64,000 bases of DNA, from assembly GCA_038030265.1 (NCBI GenBank), contig CM075943.1:15996001-16060000 (forward strand), given 5' to 3'. This DNA is from Corythucha ciliata (lineage: Eukaryota > Arthropoda > Insecta > Hemiptera > Tingidae). The translations under genes and the position numbers were made by a program. Below, piece after piece: positions 46,201-55,039 of the stretch. Under the pieces are notes generated by a model, which saw only the letters and a list, made by a program, of their open reading frames with translations, had not been told where the DNA came from and ran no database searches. Position 1 is the stretch's first letter; each line of letters opens with the position of its first letter.

Positions 46201-48424
46201 CTGTCCCTGAGGTTCGGCCCTGCTTTAAGTTTATAAAAATGAATTTCCGCATGGTCCGTAGTCCGTACCGCCCCTCCCTCGCCCACTAAATAATTACATA
46301 ATTTTGTTAAAAACTGACAAGTCATTTGGTGACCTCTAGGCCTTTTATCTCCACAAAAACTCTCACAAAACAGTGCTAAGTCCCCTCCCCTCCCCCGGTT
46401 AGCAATAACTCAGTTTGAAGTATCGCAGTTTTGTCGATACTAGAGCGACTCAGCAAGGTCCGCATGCGTATCGAGGGTTTTCCTTGGATGTCCACGGGAA
46501 AATTAGCGCCAAAGCTGGCAAAAAAGCCGGAATCACGGTATGAACCCCTTCAACAACTCTTATGTCCTAATATTCCGATTCCCCCTCAAAAACGCGATTT
46601 GGGGCTACGGGAAACCTCAAAATGCGAGGTTTTAAATGCATAATGATAATTTTCGCCGAAATCTCCCAGGGTTCAATAGTTGAATAGGTGATTTTAAGGG
46701 TCATTTTTCAAAGTTTCCCTATTTTAGCCGGATGGGGACAGTGCTCAATGGGCAATTACAACGGGTCTCGACCAAAAGGCCGACTGTGCCGCCCGCTCCT
46801 CTCAAAGAGACCAAAAATGAGTGTTTTGTCATCTGTTGTCGGCTTTAATCGATTTTTCCCTAATTCAAAGCAGCCTATCTCCATGGGCTCCAGGGCAGTC
46901 TGTGGAAATATTCGTGGTTCCCAAAACACTGGAATCATGGGGAGAACCCCTTCAACACCTCTTCTAAGATGTGTTTTGATTTGCTTTTAAAATTTCATCA
47001 TTTTCACCGAAATCTTTCAGGGGTTAGTGGTTGAATGAGTGAATTTTAGGGTGATTTTAAAAGTGCTTCGATTTTAGACGCGCGTGGTTTATGAATCCCT
47101 CGCCCTCAGACAATGTTTAATTGGCTTAATACATAACGTGTACGTGGATGTACAGCTAGAGCTGGGGCTGAATCTTGAATGCCTCGAATTTCTTGTATTC
47201 TACCATTATCACCAAGTTGCCCCAGCAACTTCCCCCCCTCCTTTCTAAAGTCCCCTATGAAGTTATGACATCCTTTACCCCCTCCGTCCTTTGTATTTCC
47301 GGTTGTACAAGAATTTTCGGATTTGACCGTTTTCAGAAGCGGACTCGCCTGGCGCTTTGTCCACGTCGACAACCGACAGTTGTCTCACTCTTCTGGCTGA
47401 GCCGTTGTCCTCGGCCACGTCACCCTCTTCTGACATTGCCGAAGAGACCGCACCTCCGCCACCGTTACCTCCGCGAGGTCGTCGTCCCGACGCCTCACAT
47501 GTCATCAACTCGCACGTCATTTGGCCCGACTCGACACCTCCTATTCTACCATTGCGAGAACCATCGCCGCCTCCTCTTCCGCCTCGGATTCGTCGTCATT
47601 TCTCTAACGAGCCTTCATCGATTTTTCATCCTCACTGTGAGTAACCACTTTTTTTCTTTTCTTTTTTCATTTTTTTTTTACAAATATTTTGGACGAATCT
47701 TTGGGATAGGTTGAAAGTATTTTATTATTGTACCTGCTAACTGGCCCACTCGCAATGCACCACATCCACGTAACCTAGTGACATTTCAAGATTCCTGCTT
47801 ATCGTGCTTGTCTTGGCAGCCCTGTCCAGCATCCACCGCTTATCCAGGCTTCCCGTACCTCAATCTAAATTATATGTCGATAAAATTTGATGTTGACTGA
47901 AAATGGAAATTTCAGCATTATCACCCAGCGCTCACCCTCCACCACCCAACAGCCCCAAACGAGTACTCTCTTCATTTGGTTCCTCTTCAACACTTCCCCC
48001 GGGTGGAGTCAGCGGACTTATCACGGGTCATCAGCGTATGATGAGCTGTGGTCTTATCAGTGGTACTGGACCCTCTTCAACTTTAACTCGATCTCGAAGT
48101 ACGAGCAGTAGCGGAATTATTATGCCCGTCACCGGTGTTGGCGGTGGTGTCAGTGGCGGAGGTGCACACTGGGGAACCGGTCAGTCAGGATCAACCGTTT
48201 TGAACGCTAGCACGACCTCTGCTAGTTCCTCCAACAGTAATGGCGGTGGAGTTGGGGGTAACAGCTTTGGTCAACAAGGGTCGTTGCCTTCAATGGCCAG
48301 CAGCAGCGTCACAAGTGGGAGTAACTCGGGTCTGACCGATACTCCCCTGTCGCGACTTCCCGCTCGTCCCCTTTTCACATTTAACCACCGATCTTCGGTG
48401 TTTCCTTTCAATAATCCTAACTAA
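33234..48424 (+). CDS. Sos: Son of sevenless, Ras guanine-nucleotide exchange factor (23 coding exons)
   Basis: Sos is recruited by Grb2/Drk to activated receptor tyrosine kinases and loads GTP onto Ras at the plasma membrane. The joined exons give about 1391 residues, close to vertebrate SOS1 (about 1330), in the family order: histone fold (1-190), DH (195-400), PH (445-555), REM (600-745), CDC25 (780-1020), proline-rich tail. All 22 introns are GT-AG and all phases fit. Diagnostic pieces include [63 protein letters not shown] and [19 protein letters not shown]. The ATG at 33234 is set by homology of the first exon and by the TGA two codons upstream. Introns 1, 10, 20, 21 and 22 exceed 91 nt; the rest are tiny. 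No break or frameshift is seen, so the gene looks functional. Confidence 0.97.
34308..35322 (+). other. Sos: Sos exons 6-9: DH domain and linker helix
   Basis: Coding exons: 34308-34529, 34589-34729, 34801-35129, 35189-35322 (residues 172-446). Dbl-homology features include [51 protein letters not shown] and the helical linker [18 protein letters not shown] that leads into the PH domain. Intron 7 has a C11 run just inside its donor. Confidence 0.95.
37090..38520. repeat. degenerate minisatellite, type B (in Sos intron 10)
   Basis: The same phrase as 27740-29500: AAAATGGCCAAA then a CTGACTATTCGCG-like part, about 30 bp apart and strongly diverged. Interrupted by the palindrome-rich block 37390-37985. 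Confidence 0.75.
37390..37985. mobile_element. palindrome-rich block (ATCTGNCAGAT / GATCGGCCGAT)
   Basis: About 600 bp dense in inverted words: ATCTGGCAGATT, GATCGGCCGATA, ACCGATATCTGT and AAGGGGCGACG facing CGTCGCCCCTTAACG. The minisatellite stops before it and resumes after it, so it looks like one or two nested inserted palindromic elements. Boundaries are approximate. Confidence 0.55.
40050..40181. mobile_element. MITE, GGCCCATTTTCACCAAC family, copy 2
   Basis: Starts TAGACGCATTTTCACCAACA and ends GTTGGTGAAAACGGGCCTTA. The GATCGCGATTAGTTGCC and GTAATCGTGATTAGTTGTTG inner words match copy 1. It is joined directly to copy 3. Confidence 0.75.
40180..40333. mobile_element. MITE, GGCCCATTTTCACCAAC family, copy 3
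   Basis: Starts TAGGCCCATTTTCACCAACA and ends GTTGGTGAAATCGGGCCTTA. It is tandem to copy 2 with the TTA shared. It is closer to the copy at 22007-22156 than to its neighbour. Confidence 0.8.
40661..40793. mobile_element. palindromic MITE (GGGGCCCTATTCAGAAAC)
   Basis: Left GGGGCCCTATTCAGAAACAT with GGGAAAAATGCCGCAAG; right, inverted, CTTGCGGCATTTTTTCCC and CGGAATAAGGCCCC. The loop is about 45 bp. No coding sequence. Confidence 0.75.
41833..42502 (+). other. Sos: Sos exons 12-14: REM domain
   Basis: Coding exons: 41833-41989, 42042-42283, 42346-42502 (residues 560-744). The Ras exchanger motif holds the allosteric Ras site. Seen are [54 protein letters not shown] and [16 protein letters not shown]. 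Intron 12 is only 52 nt. Confidence 0.96.
42571..43794 (+). other. Sos: Sos exons 15-20: CDC25 catalytic domain
   Basis: Coding exons: 42571-42675, 42738-42893, 42973-43155, 43221-43338, 43430-43599, 43678-43794 (residues 745-1027). This domain opens the Ras nucleotide site. Visible motifs are [50 protein letters not shown], the helical-hairpin region [30 protein letters not shown], and SLELEPRN at the end. All key blocks are present and in frame. Confidence 0.97.
44650..45340. repeat. degenerate minisatellite, type D
   Basis: Short units of about 20-26 bp on GAGCTTTGCTGTGGTTGG and GGAGCTTTACTGTGGTT, on the + strand of Sos intron 21. The same family is at 50110-50610 downstream of Sos. Confidence 0.8.
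45650..46255 (+). pseudogene. LINE RNase H domain relic in Sos intron 21
   Basis: The frame at about 45833 reads [11 protein letters not shown] followed by [10 protein letters not shown], the first RNase H strand with its catalytic Asp. After a stop and frame change [10 protein letters not shown] (46013-46042) matches the D-S-x-x-A-I motif, and further on AWIPG (about 46137) matches the W-x-P-G-H motif, with the His lost. This order belongs to the RNase H domain at the C-terminus of ORF2 in some LINE clades (R1/I/Jockey-like). Several stops and frameshifts make it dead. Confidence 0.75.
46440..47080. repeat. two tandem copies of a dispersed repeat
   Basis: ATGATAATTTTCGCCGAAAT ... GTGATTTTAAGGGTCATTTT (46640-46745) recurs in diverged form at 46985-47080, each preceded by GAACCCCTTCAACA. 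A third copy lies at 31560-31680. Product unknown. Confidence 0.55.
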
Positions 48425-48536
48425 AACACAACAACAAAACGAAAAGTTTTATTTTTACCTGCGTTTTTTAATAATTAGCCAAAGCGTATTTTAGGGCTTT
48501 CATTTCAAACTTGGGTCTTTAAATTCCCTTGAACGA

Positions 48537-48604
48537 TTATTATTATCATTATTATTATTACTATTATTATTATTATCATCATCATCATTATTATTACTAT
48601 TATT
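48537..48604 (+). repeat. (ATT)n/(ATC)n microsatellite
   Basis: Trinucleotide tract TTATTATTATCATCATC in the Sos 3' UTR, with interruptions. It could be length-polymorphic. Confidence 0.9.
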
Positions 48605-48729
48605 TTGCGTAAAACCATTGTTTTCTGTTTCTTGAAAAAAGAAACACAATCTGTGATAGTTTAATCCGTAGTTTCCGTTAGTTCGTATAGATTATTTTTG
48701 TTAAAATAGTACAAAAAAGAAAGAAAAAA

Positions 48730-48735
48730 AATAAA
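48730..48735 (+). terminator. proximal poly(A) signal, Sos
   Basis: AATAAA about 300 nt after the Sos stop codon, in an A-rich context; the surrounding A-run weakens it. Confidence 0.35.
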
Positions 48736-49548
48736 GAGAAACCAACAACGTTTAGGGCATAACTTAAATAGTTTTATTTTATGTTTTTTACTCAGAGAGC
48801 TTAAGTCTTTTTAAAGGGAAGGGGCTTCTCTGTGATTTTGTCTTTCATTTAAGCATCTTTATTTTTGTTAGTGGGTAAATCCGTCGAAAAGGAGCTCGAT
48901 GCCGGCCGCAAATTATTCCTCTTGCTTATGTTTTCTTCAACTTGTGCCATTTTGCACGCAGTGTCCAGTGGGTCAGCTCTCCGTGATTACTGGCTGGTGC
49001 TTGTGTGCAGATAGATATTTGGTCGTCCTCATAAGAGAGGCATAGGGCGCCCCTCATTAAAACAAAACATACACACAAAAACGGGAAGTAAAATATCAGT
49101 CTATTCCGCTTTTGTTGAAGGAAGAGGACGTTAAAAAAAAAAAATTGTTGTTGCGCTAATTTCTGTCCAGCCCCACGCCACGCGAGGGTTGCACATTTAA
49201 TGACTTGGAATACGTGTTTCTAATAAGTAGAGCTTAAGTGTTGTTCAAAATCGTATGCTTGATGTGGTCTTTACGTTCTAATTCCATTACGATAGCCCCT
49301 CCCATTTACGTTCCACATAAGTTTGACGACCAATCTTTTCCCGCTTCCTATAGAAGAAATTGATTGATATTGAAATCGAAAAGTTGTGTTTTACTTCGCC
49401 CCTCTAATCGAGCCATTTTGAGCGTCTGAAATTTTCGTAAAATGTTTTTAAGTGTATAAAATGTGTAAAAGTGAATCTTGGGATTAAACAAAAGTTATGT
49501 TTGTATAACGTGTAGTGTTATACTATATGAAAGATATAGGTACGCATC

Positions 49549-49554
49549 AATAAA
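49549..49554 (+). terminator. distal poly(A) signal, Sos
   Basis: AATAAA about 1.1 kb after the Sos stop codon, followed by T-rich sequence. Confidence 0.35.
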
Positions 49555-50109
49555 TTCTATTATATTCTATAAAATATGACGAAGCTATATAAGAGACACT
49601 CTGAAACGAATACCTGAAATGGTGCTGTACATAATGGACAAATAATAATAAATTATTTTACGAACGTTGGGTTTGACAGTGAGGTACTTGTCGGTCTCAC
49701 CATGGTGTGGTGGGGTGAAGGGTCGTAATGAGTTGAGACTTACAATCGAATTGAATCTGAAACAGCTTAATCTTGACTCTTTGCGTGAAAATGCTTGGCC
49801 CATCTGCTGTCCTGCCGTTTTTAATTCCTTAAACATTAATGACTAAGCCCTCACCAAAGAAAAACTCCAACCGTAGGAGTCACTTCAACCACAAAATTTC
49901 CAATCATTTTTTTTTTTTTTCAAATTCCCATTTAATTGAATATTGCAGGCCGTTTAATTCTATTCATTTATTGTTTTGTATTTTCTAAATAGTGTCTCTC
50001 CACCCAGGCCCGTTGATAGGGGGGGGGGGCACTGGGTCCATTATCCCCGGGCCTGGTCTTCCTTGGGGCCCCGTATTTCAAAAATCAAGAAATGGGAGTA
50101 AAGAGACGA

Positions 50110-50610
50110 AAAGGATAGCTTCACTTGGGTTGAAGCTCTACTGTAAATTGTCGTTGGAACTGTGGTTGGAGCTTGGAGCTCTGCTGTGGCATGCAGTGTT
50201 TGTGTTTGGAGATTTACTGTGGTTTGGAACTTTGCTGTGGTTGGGACGTTACTGTGGTTTGACATTTGCTATGGTTAGACCATTGCTGTGGTTGGGACGT
50301 CACTGTGGTTAGAGCTTTTTGTAGTTGAAGCTTTGTTGTGGTTGAACCTTTGGTGTGGATGGACATTTGCTATGGTTGGACCATCGCTGTGGTTGGGACG
50401 TCAACCACGTCCCAACCTGTGGTGGTTCTAACTGCGGTTAAATTTGTTTTTATTTGGAGCTTTGCTAGGGTTCGCTCTTGCTGTGGGTGGAGGTTCTAAC
50501 TGTGGTTATAGCTTCTTGGAACTAAAGCTTTGCTGTGATTGGACGTTTGCTGTGTTGGGAGCTTCTTTGTGGTTGGCTGTGATTGGACCTTTACTGTGAT
50601 TGGATGTAGG
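50110..50610. repeat. degenerate minisatellite, type D
   Basis: GGTTGGGACGTTACTGTGGT and GAGCTTTGCTGTGG units of about 20-26 bp, as in Sos intron 21. A small inverted GGTTGGGACGTCAACCACG / CGTCCCAACC pair lies at about 50391-50420. Confidence 0.75.
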
Positions 50611-50814
50611 CCTTTTGAGAAAGAAGCTAGGGAAGCACAGAGTCTGTTACTTACCCAGGTCCCTGGGCTCGAATATTCTCTCCAAGGCCCTGGCTCCACC
50701 ATGGGATGGACGGACCAATGTTACTTGCCCGATGAACAGGTCAACAACGTGATTTCTTAAGTTAAAGCTTAAAGCCGCCTGTAAGGACTTACAGAAACTG
50801 TAACCTAACGTTTT

Positions 50815-51480
50815 TTCTCTATTTTAGCCGTGATTTTGCCTCCAAAACCTGCGAGTTGTTTGCCTTTAAGGTCCTCCGTGAACCGGAAATTAGCACTTGT
50901 TCTCAATTTTAGCCGCCAGTTAGCATTTTTTCCTAAGCCGCGTACTTGCCCCAGAACAGCAGATTTGCGTGATTTCTCAATTTCAACCGCCTAAGGGCCT
51001 ACAGTGACTGGAGATCAGCGTGTTTCCTCAATTTTAGCCTTCAGATATTACGAATTAGTCATTTTCCCCCATTTTAGCAGCAAATGATATTTCTCAATTT
51101 CTGACTCGAGAACTGACATCATGTCTCAATTTTGCCGTGAACATTTTTTCTTGATTCTAGCACATGGATTAGCGTGCCCCCCCCCCTGATTTTAGTCGCA
51201 AATTAGCGTTTTTTCTAATTTTCTTGCGGCAAATGAGGTTTTTCCAAACTTCCCTAAAATCACACCATTAGCGTGATTTCTCTAGTCCAAGGTTCTACAT
51301 CAACTGGGGATTAGTGTGTGCGCTCAATTTTAGCCGCGAAGTTTCCTTCAGTTACCACGAATTGGTGGTTTTCTCTCAATTTAGCGGCTAATGAAGTTTT
51401 TTTTTCTTTAAAAATTTAGCCTCGAATTAACGTTTTTTCTCAATTTTAGCCTCACATTATCGCTTTAAAGCCTAAATATT
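50815..51480. repeat. degenerate minisatellite, type C
   Basis: TCAATTTTAGCCGTGAATTA type units, about 30 bp, with a C9 run at about 51178. Confidence 0.75.
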
Positions 51481-51727
51481 CCTTTTTTTTTTCTCATCTA
51501 TAAGATATTCATTGCGCTCCCTCCATGACGGGATGGGCGTGAAATAGCCTTAAAGCTACAAATATTCAGGGCTAAGTAGGAAGTAGGTATGTAATTGCCA
51601 GTTTCGAGGCTATAAGCAGCCGCAAAAATTGAGAGCGGTGCTACATCACTATTTTAGGAGGATAACCAGCAAAATTGTAAAGATATAACATTTAATAGAA
51701 CGTTATTACACGTGTCATTGAATGACT

Positions 51728-51879
51728 TAGGCCCAGTTTCACCAAAAAACTTGAACGCGATTAAAGTTGATCGCGTTTAGTTGGCATGGAGACCCATGTG
51801 TTTTCTAATAAATGATTTTCCGTTTGATCTCGATTAGTTGTTAACCTGCGTTTAATAAGTTGGTGAAACTGGGCCTTAG
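51728..51879. mobile_element. MITE, GGCCCATTTTCACCAAC family, copy 4
   Basis: Ends TTAGGCCCAGTTTCACCAA and GTTGGTGAAACTGGGCCTTA, with GATCGCGTTTAGTTGGC inside. It is the most diverged of the four copies. Confidence 0.8.
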
Positions 51880-52164
51880 ATAGCAGCTAAGTCCTTCAAT
51901 AAACAAAATTTTATGACCACAAAGCCTCGAATCGCAACATTGGAGCGGAGTCTCCATGAAATTGCCACTATCGGCGAAATATGCAAGTTTATAGCATTTA
52001 CTTACGCGAAACGGCAAGATCCGCGGCCCTTTTTACTATAGTGGGCGTGGAGTCAAGTCTAGCCGGCCCCGAAAGCGCCCAAAGCTTGAAGAATAGCCTC
52101 AAAATTTCATCAAATTGAGCTGAAATTTGTTTGAATATTCCTGAAATTGCGACTTTATGGTCTT

Positions 52165-52581
52165 AATGGGGAACTTGCATGAATGCCCGATTTGGGAGAA
52201 AAGTAAACCGGTGAATTGGCACATGGACAGAAGGATATCAACGGTGGTTGCTGCCCGATGGGTGATTTTTAAATGAATTTTCAAAGTTCTTCAAGAAGGG
52301 AAGGATGGTGCGAAGGGAAATGACATCAATGGTCGCTTGTGAAGCATCTGAGGGACCTATAACATTTTTTGTTTGCAAATAACAAGAAAAATTGTCCCCC
52401 TGAAAATGCTTCTTACCCCTCTTCACCACACCATCAATTTAATTGAATAACCTTTTACGTAATCAAACCCCCTATCAAAATTTTTAAAAATTCGCTTTCA
52501 ACCTTGATTGATTTCAATAGTCTTGTGGAAGAGCCCTCTTCAAGAAACACCAGTTCTTGAAAAATGTGCAAGTTCCCCATT
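52165..52581. mobile_element. full-length AATGGGGAACTTGCA element
   Basis: The only copy in the window with both ends: AATGGGGAACTTGCA at 52165 and TGCAAGTTCCCCATT ending at 52581, 417 bp. The interior matches the fragments at 4868-5215, 8105-8455 and 17394-17600. A 15-bp terminal repeat and no coding capacity make it a MITE. Confidence 0.75.
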
Positions 52582-52689
52582 ATCCCAAAATTGAAAGTTT
52601 TGGGTCTTTTTTTAGGTGACGTGGACCCCCCCCCCCTGTACCCACTGCTAGTCGGCCTTGACAGAGTCCAAAGCCTGGCAAATATTGCC

Positions 52690-53050
52690 AAGAACTCACA
52701 TCGCTCTGAGCTAATTAAAATATGTGAAATCGCAAGTTTCGGGTCGAAATGTTCCCTTCCTTGTCGCGAAATTGCAACTTTCGTAGCTTCTTTCTACTGA
52801 TTGAGGAACCAGCTCTCGACATCGTCGCTGAAGTCTTGAGGAATATCCCAAAATTACATCATTTTGGATCTGAACGTCCTGGCTGATTCGTGAAATTGCA
52901 ATGTTCAGATTTTTACTTATGCATTTTTCGTGAAATTGCAAGTTTTAGGCCTATATTCGCGAAATCAGTTGTTTCTCCTCTTCGTTTTCATGAAATTGCA
53001 GGGTGTCTTTCGCGAAATAGCAAGTTCCTGGGCATTTTGTTGTTTTCCTT
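52690..53050. repeat. degenerate minisatellite, type E (GAAATTGCAAGTTT)
   Basis: CGTGAAATTGCAAGTTTCGG-like units, with a related stretch just before the MITE at 52085-52150. The open frames at 52890-53133 are by-products. Confidence 0.65.
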
Positions 53051-53211
53051 TCCTTTCTTCTCTTCTTTTTTCAGCGCGCTATAACGCCCTCTCAGGGGCC
53101 AGAAAAAGGAAAAGCACTGCGTTTTGGGTCTGAGGGGGGACCCCATGTAGGCAACATGGGGTGTCAAGAGAGTAGTAATGTCTGCGATTTCCTTGTCATC
53201 AGATAGCTCAA

Positions 53212-53236
53212 TTTATTTAACGTTAAACTTTTTATT
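53212..53236 (-). terminator. poly(A) signals of Atg14
   Basis: TTTATT on the + strand at 53212-53217 and 53231-53236, that is AATAAA on the - strand, about 300 nt past the Atg14 stop codon. Either would end a plausible 3' UTR. Confidence 0.5.
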
Positions 53237-53534
53237 AATTCAGACATTTATGATTTAGTGTTATTTTGCATATTTTCATTTTTTTTTAACCGCAAAATAT
53301 GATTGAAACTTATTCGTGGTTTTTCCTTGAATCTTTTTCACTAGCTGAATGCAATCATGCTGTAGAGTCTGTGAGAATGCTTCATCTCTGTGGGACAAGA
53401 TTTCACACGCAGGCTCCACAGCGACTGTGCAATCGGCTTGTAAACGAGGCTGTGCGTGTGCTGGTCGTTAGATTGGTAAAACTTGATGAATAAAGTACCT
53501 TGAATTCAAAAAGGTACGACTTATAAGAATCCCG

Positions 53535-54974
53535 CTACCGATTCGTTGCCCAGCCACGCCAGAGCGACGCTATGGATGCAGCCGTACTGGTTATAAGACC
53601 ACCCGCGACACTAGTCGTCGAGAGCTGCTGTTGAGAAGTTAGATTAGAGGCAGGGCCTGCCTCAGCTTCGGGTATACCACCGGTGCTTGCCACCGACTCC
53701 CATTCGTACGAAAGAAGATTTTCACTGTCGTCCTCTGAATCTTCCGACTCCGAGGGAACTTCAAGCGACGGCCGTAGGGCTTCTTCGAGGGCTCGCGCAC
53801 CAACTGGGTCGACATCACACGTTCCGCTTCGTCCCAGGTCGGGAGCTTCAAGAAGGTGTAGAACGTTGGCGAGAGTGTTCTGCGGGCGTAATAGGCCGGG
53901 ACAAACGTTTTGACTCAGGCAAAGGTGTAGGACGTTCCAGTTAAGACGAGCGATTCGTTTTGAAAATTTATCCTTGCTGAGATCTGTCGTGCAGAATTCA
54001 CCGTAGCATAGCTTCGAAGGGAGTCGAATGTCCAAGAAGAAGGCGATCATATTGACTAGTTGGGCTGTGTAAGTGAGAGCGGCGCTGATGTTATAAGCCG
54101 GGTTTTCGTGGGGTTGATGGCTGGCGGTGGCGGGAACTCCGTCCTTGTTGTCGGCCATCCAGTCGCAGTAAGCTGAATAATCTCCAGATGATGGCAACGT
54201 TGGAGCGACGATACGATGTTGCAGTTCGGCGGAGATTCCAGTATTAGTCATAACCCAGCGACCTTGCACATAAGTTGTTTGACAGGCTTCTTCGAGAGCG
54301 CAAACAGTCTCTGAGTCTTCTTCGTCAGTTTCAATGTCTACACTCTGCGAGGGTCTTACGAGGGATATGGGGAAGATATAGTGGACAAGTTGGTGGATGT
54401 TGGTTCGACGAATTCGCTTGAGATCTTCACGTATGGTTGACAACGCCGCCTGTTTTTCGCGGAGTGCACTCAATTTATGTTTAACGTAGCCCTTCAGTTT
54501 GTTCACACGATCTTCATAACGAGGCAGTCGAACCTTTTTGTCTTCATTGCTCGCTTTCAATATTGCCACTTTCTCCTTTTTTTCTATAATAACTTTGGCT
54601 TTATTCTCGAGGATGAACCTGAGGAATCGGATTCTTTCGCCACTCTCTTTGATATCACTCTCGAGTCGAGCAACTCGCATATGTGGTGACAGTTTGGCTT
54701 CGATGGCTTGTTGAGCTTTCAGTTTCTCCTGACGGTACTGCATCAGCTTGAGGCGTTTGTCTGTAAAACGTTCGGAGAATTTGGACGCGGAGCCCGAATG
54801 GTAGAAGTCACCAACGGAGACGCACGTTTTACAGCAAAACGATCGGTGGGGCTTTGAACAGAGGGGACAGTCGCATGAGGGTAATTCATCGAGACGGTCC
54901 CTGGCAAGATCACCAGAATGGGAGGACGTGCGAAATTCTAACGGCGCTGCGCTGTCGCCCGAGCTACTGGTCAT
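53535..54974 (-). CDS. Atg14: Atg14/Barkor, autophagy PI3-kinase complex subunit
   Basis: Atg14 directs the Vps34-Vps15-Beclin 1 complex to the ER and forming autophagosomes. The frame is 479 residues (human about 490) with no intron. The N-terminus has the family's cysteine pattern C36-x2-C39-x8-C48-x2-C51 (CPLC...CCKTC) followed by VSVGDFYHSG. A long charged coiled coil (about 65-190) ends at HQLVHYIFPIS, matching the Beclin-binding region. The C-terminus (about 445-479) is Ser/Thr-rich and amphipathic with SIASLWRGW, like the BATS/ALPS membrane-curvature sensor. The ATG at 54974 is the first in-frame Met before the zinc knot. It faces Sos tail to tail. Confidence 0.9.
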   Translation of the reverse strand: MTSSSGDSAAPLEFRTSSHSGDLARDRLDELPSCDCPLCSKPHRSFCCKTCVSVGDFYHSGSASKFSERFTDKRLKLMQYRQEKLKAQQAIEAKLSPHMRVARLESDIKESGERIRFLRFILENKAKVIIEKKEKVAILKASNEDKKVRLPRYEDRVNKLKGYVKHKLSALREKQAALSTIREDLKRIRRTNIHQLVHYIFPISLVRPSQSVDIETDEEDSETVCALEEACQTTYVQGRWVMTNTGISAELQHRIVAPTLPSSGDYSAYCDWMADNKDGVPATASHQPHENPAYNISAALTYTAQLVNMIAFFLDIRLPSKLCYGEFCTTDLSKDKFSKRIARLNWNVLHLCLSQNVCPGLLRPQNTLANVLHLLEAPDLGRSGTCDVDPVGARALEEALRPSLEVPSESEDSEDDSENLLSYEWESVASTGGIPEAEAGPASNLTSQQQLSTTSVAGGLITSTAASIASLWRGWATNR

Positions 54975-55033
54975 AATGAATCTATTCCACAGGTGTCTTC
55001 TATTTTCTGGTTGCGATTCCGTATATTGGAAAT
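54975..55033 (-). other. Atg14 5' UTR segment with a splice acceptor before it
   Basis: On the - strand a pyrimidine tract and CAG (about 55060-55034, TCTTTTGTTTCAG) form a good 3' splice site 59 nt before the start codon, with CTAAT upstream as a possible branch site. An upstream non-coding exon is therefore likely; I cannot place it. Confidence 0.4.
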
Positions 55034-55039
55034 CTGAAA

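Larger units (their letters stand above)
44246..47336 (+). other. Sos intron 21
   Basis: About 3.1 kb holding a G10 run (44457), type D minisatellite (44650-45340), a G11 run (45391), a LINE RNase H relic (45650-46255), and two copies of a dispersed repeat (46440-47080). The open frames here are rejected. Confidence 0.85.
43960..48424 (+). other. Sos: Sos exons 21-23: proline-rich C-terminal tail
   Basis: Coding exons: 43960-44245, 47337-47636, 47916-48424 (residues 1028-1391). SH3-binding sites are clear: [11 protein letters not shown] (about 1162-1172) and [12 protein letters not shown] (about 1198-1209), the sort of class II ligand bound by Grb2/Drk. Exon 23 is Ser/Gly-rich and low in complexity, as in the fast-evolving tails of other Sos proteins. 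The stop is TAA at 48422-48424. The ATG at 47903 belongs to the intron; splicing enters at 47916. Confidence 0.93.
48425..49560 (+). other. Sos: Sos 3' UTR
   Basis: Non-coding and AT-rich, including an ATT/ATC microsatellite (48537-48604). Candidate AATAAA signals are at 48730-48735 and 49549-49554. The less repetitive nature of the stretch up to the second signal suggests that the longer 3' end is used, but which one cannot be told. Confidence 0.55.

Noticed and set aside
47903..47915. ATG at 47903 as a start for a separate gene
   Set aside because: It belongs to intron 22; the downstream frame is Sos exon 23, entered by splicing at 47916 with matching phase.
53299..53493. 64-codon plus-strand frame next to Atg14
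   Set aside because: Lies antisense in the likely Atg14 3' UTR, without a recognisable domain.
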